From contig CANFEI010000090.1 in NCBI GenBank assembly GCA_947445495.1, positions 1-6,100 on the forward strand: 6,100 nt of DNA. Direction: 5' to 3'. Positions 4,931 to 6,100 of the stretch are shown in pieces. The notes under the pieces are model-generated. The model saw only the letters and a program-made list of their open reading frames with translations. It was not told where the DNA came from and ran no database searches. Positions within the stretch are counted from its first letter, which is position 1. Each line of letters opens with the position of its first letter. The stretch is from Alcaligenaceae bacterium (GTDB lineage: Bacteria; Pseudomonadota; Gammaproteobacteria; Burkholderiales; Burkholderiaceae). The position numbers and the translations under genes were made by a program.

Positions 4931-6100
4931 ATGAATCGCGTGCTCTTAGGCTGTATCGCTGATGACTTTACCGGTGCAACCGATCTAGCAAATAATCTGG
5001 TGCGCGCTGGCATGCGTGTGCTGCAAACTGTGGGTGTGCCGACCACTACACTCAGCGCACCAGTCGATGCGGTGGTGGTGTCGCTTAAAAGTCGTACGAT
5101 TGCGCCCGCCCAAGCGGTTGAGCAATCGCTACAAGCGCTCGATTGGTTGCAGAAGCAGGGCGCGCGTCAAATTTATTATAAATATTGTTCCACTTTCGAC
5201 TCGACGCCAGACGGCAATATCGGTCCGGTGATCGATGCCTTAATGGCAGCGTTAAAGACAGACTTCACCATTGCAACGCCTGCATTCCCGGATGTGGGTC
5301 GTACTGTTTTCAAAGGCTATTTGTTTGTCGGTGATGTGTTGTTGCACGAGAGTGGTATGCAAGATCACCCATTGACACCAATGAAAGATCCCAATCTTGT
5401 GCGTGTGTTGTCACCCCAGACAACGCGCAAGGTCGGGTTAATCGATCATGGGGTAGTTGCACAGGGCACGGCCGCAATCCAACAACGTATCGCCGCACTC
5501 AAGCAGCAAGGCGTCGGTGTAGCGATTGTCGATGCAGTCAGCAACGCAGATTTGCATCGTTTGGCGCCAGCGCTGGCTGAGATGCCCTTAGTGACGGCAG
5601 GCTCTGGCGTGGCGATTGGCTTGCCCGCGAACTTTGGCATTGCGCCAAATGCAAGCGCCGCAACCCTGCCAGGCGCCAAGGGACTACAAGCAGTGATGGC
5701 GGGAAGCTGTTCGCGTGCAACGAATGCGCAGGTGGCAGCTTTCATCGCAGCAGGTCGTCCTGCTTATGTCGTGGACCCCATGCGGATGGAGCAAGGGCAA
5801 GATGCGCGTGCCGCAATCGTGCGCGAGGCGCTTGCGTGGGCAGTTCCTCGCTTGGTGGATGGCCCGGTACTGATTTACTCCACCGCACAACCCGAGGCGC
5901 TCAAAACGATCCAAACTAAACTTGGTTCTGCCAAGGTTGGTGAGTGGGTTGAGCAGACGCTTGCGTCGATTGCCTGCGGGTTGGTACAAGCGGGTGTTGG
6001 ACAGCTGGTGGTAGCGGGCGGCGAAACCTCGGGTGCAGTGGTTCAAGCCTTAGGAATGCAGCAAGTACAGATCGGCGCCCAGATCGATCCTGGTGTGCCC
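4931..6100 (+). CDS. otnK: 3-oxo-tetronate kinase OtnK (four-carbon acid sugar kinase, DUF1537 family), partial at the C terminus
   Basis: From the ATG at 4931 the frame is open for 390 codons to the window edge. The family is about 420 residues long, so only some 30 are missing. The N-terminal substrate domain has GCIADDFTGATDLANNLVRAG (7-27), with the Asp11-Asp12 pair typical of the family, then YKYCSTFDSTPDGNIGPV (83-100), PAFPDVGRTVFKGYLFV (117-133) and HPLTPM (146-151). The C-terminal nucleotide-binding domain begins near 253 with MAGSCSRATNAQV (256-268) and has VAGGETSGAV at 361-370. The enzyme phosphorylates 3-dehydro-tetronate (3-oxo acid of erythronate or threonate) at C4 with ATP. 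An OtnC aldolase-decarboxylase then makes dihydroxyacetone phosphate. Partner genes (otnC, otnI, a tetronate dehydrogenase) would be expected downstream, outside the window. An in-frame ATG at 4922 is an alternative start. I prefer 4931 because GGA at 4920-4922 sits eight bases before it. Confidence 0.95.
   Translation, partial: MNRVLLGCIADDFTGATDLANNLVRAGMRVLQTVGVPTTTLSAPVDAVVVSLKSRTIAPAQAVEQSLQALDWLQKQGARQIYYKYCSTFDSTPDGNIGPVIDALMAALKTDFTIATPAFPDVGRTVFKGYLFVGDVLLHESGMQDHPLTPMKDPNLVRVLSPQTTRKVGLIDHGVVAQGTAAIQQRIAALKQQGVGVAIVDAVSNADLHRLAPALAEMPLVTAGSGVAIGLPANFGIAPNASAATLPGAKGLQAVMAGSCSRATNAQVAAFIAAGRPAYVVDPMRMEQGQDARAAIVREALAWAVPRLVDGPVLIYSTAQPEALKTIQTKLGSAKVGEWVEQTLASIACGLVQAGVGQLVVAGGETSGAVVQALGMQQVQIGAQIDPGVP

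Noticed and set aside
5684..6046. Minus-strand open frame of 120 codons opposite otnK
   Set aside because: It is the longest of several antisense frames over otnK. The plus-strand frame is unbroken and carries full family motifs, so these are composition-driven shadows.
1..6100. A novel defence, mobile or other undescribed system
   Set aside because: Every substantial stretch is accounted for by a recognisable, intact or edge-truncated housekeeping or metabolic gene. I saw no repeat arrays, transposase, integrase, toxin-antitoxin pair, reverse transcriptase or large unexplained non-coding region.

Overview
This window reads as an ordinary, densely packed stretch of bacterial chromosome. The protein families (YajQ, an M23 peptidase with the proteobacterial N-terminal domain, a MOSC protein, an Ada-type methyltransferase, an Old Yellow Enzyme and OtnK) suggest a proteobacterium. 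My best guess is a betaproteobacterium of the Burkholderiales, perhaps Alcaligenaceae-like. That guess rests on remembered family resemblance, not on a search. Base composition looks moderate, near 50% GC by eye, and codon use looks even across the genes, so nothing suggests recent transfer.

Layout from left to right: (1) 1-283, minus strand, the N-terminal part of a histidine-phosphatase (phosphoglycerate-mutase-like) protein that runs off the left edge. (2) 409-753, plus, a small DUF805 membrane protein, divergent from the phosphatase across an AT-rich gap. (3) A 31-base hairpin at 770-800 between the DUF805 gene and the convergent gene that follows; it contains that gene's stop codon. (4) 797-1663 and 1676-2536, minus, a two-gene unit transcribed from right to left: a cytoplasmic MOSC-domain protein, then a secreted M23 peptidoglycan peptidase. 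The ribosome binding site of the second gene sits at the stop codon of the first. (5) 2609-3091, plus, yajQ, divergent from the MOSC gene over 72 bases. (6) 3109-4221 and 4260-4841, minus, a second two-gene unit: an Ada/Ogt-type DNA alkyl-cysteine methyltransferase, then an Old Yellow Enzyme of the NamA/XenA type. (7) 4931-6100, plus, otnK, open at the right edge and divergent from the methyltransferase gene over an 89-base gap that holds a perfect TATAAT.

Functionally the genes are a mixed housekeeping and metabolic set: phosphatase, cell-wall hydrolysis, molybdenum-cofactor-linked redox, nucleotide or c-di-GMP binding, alkylation repair, ene-reduction of reactive compounds, and catabolism of four-carbon acid sugars beginning with otnK. 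The methyltransferase and ene-reductase pair makes some sense as a joint defence against alkylating or electrophilic chemicals, but that is inference. I found no tRNA, rRNA, CRISPR array, insertion sequence, prophage gene or broken gene. No stretch longer than 300 bases lacks a gene. I see no evidence of a previously undescribed system here.
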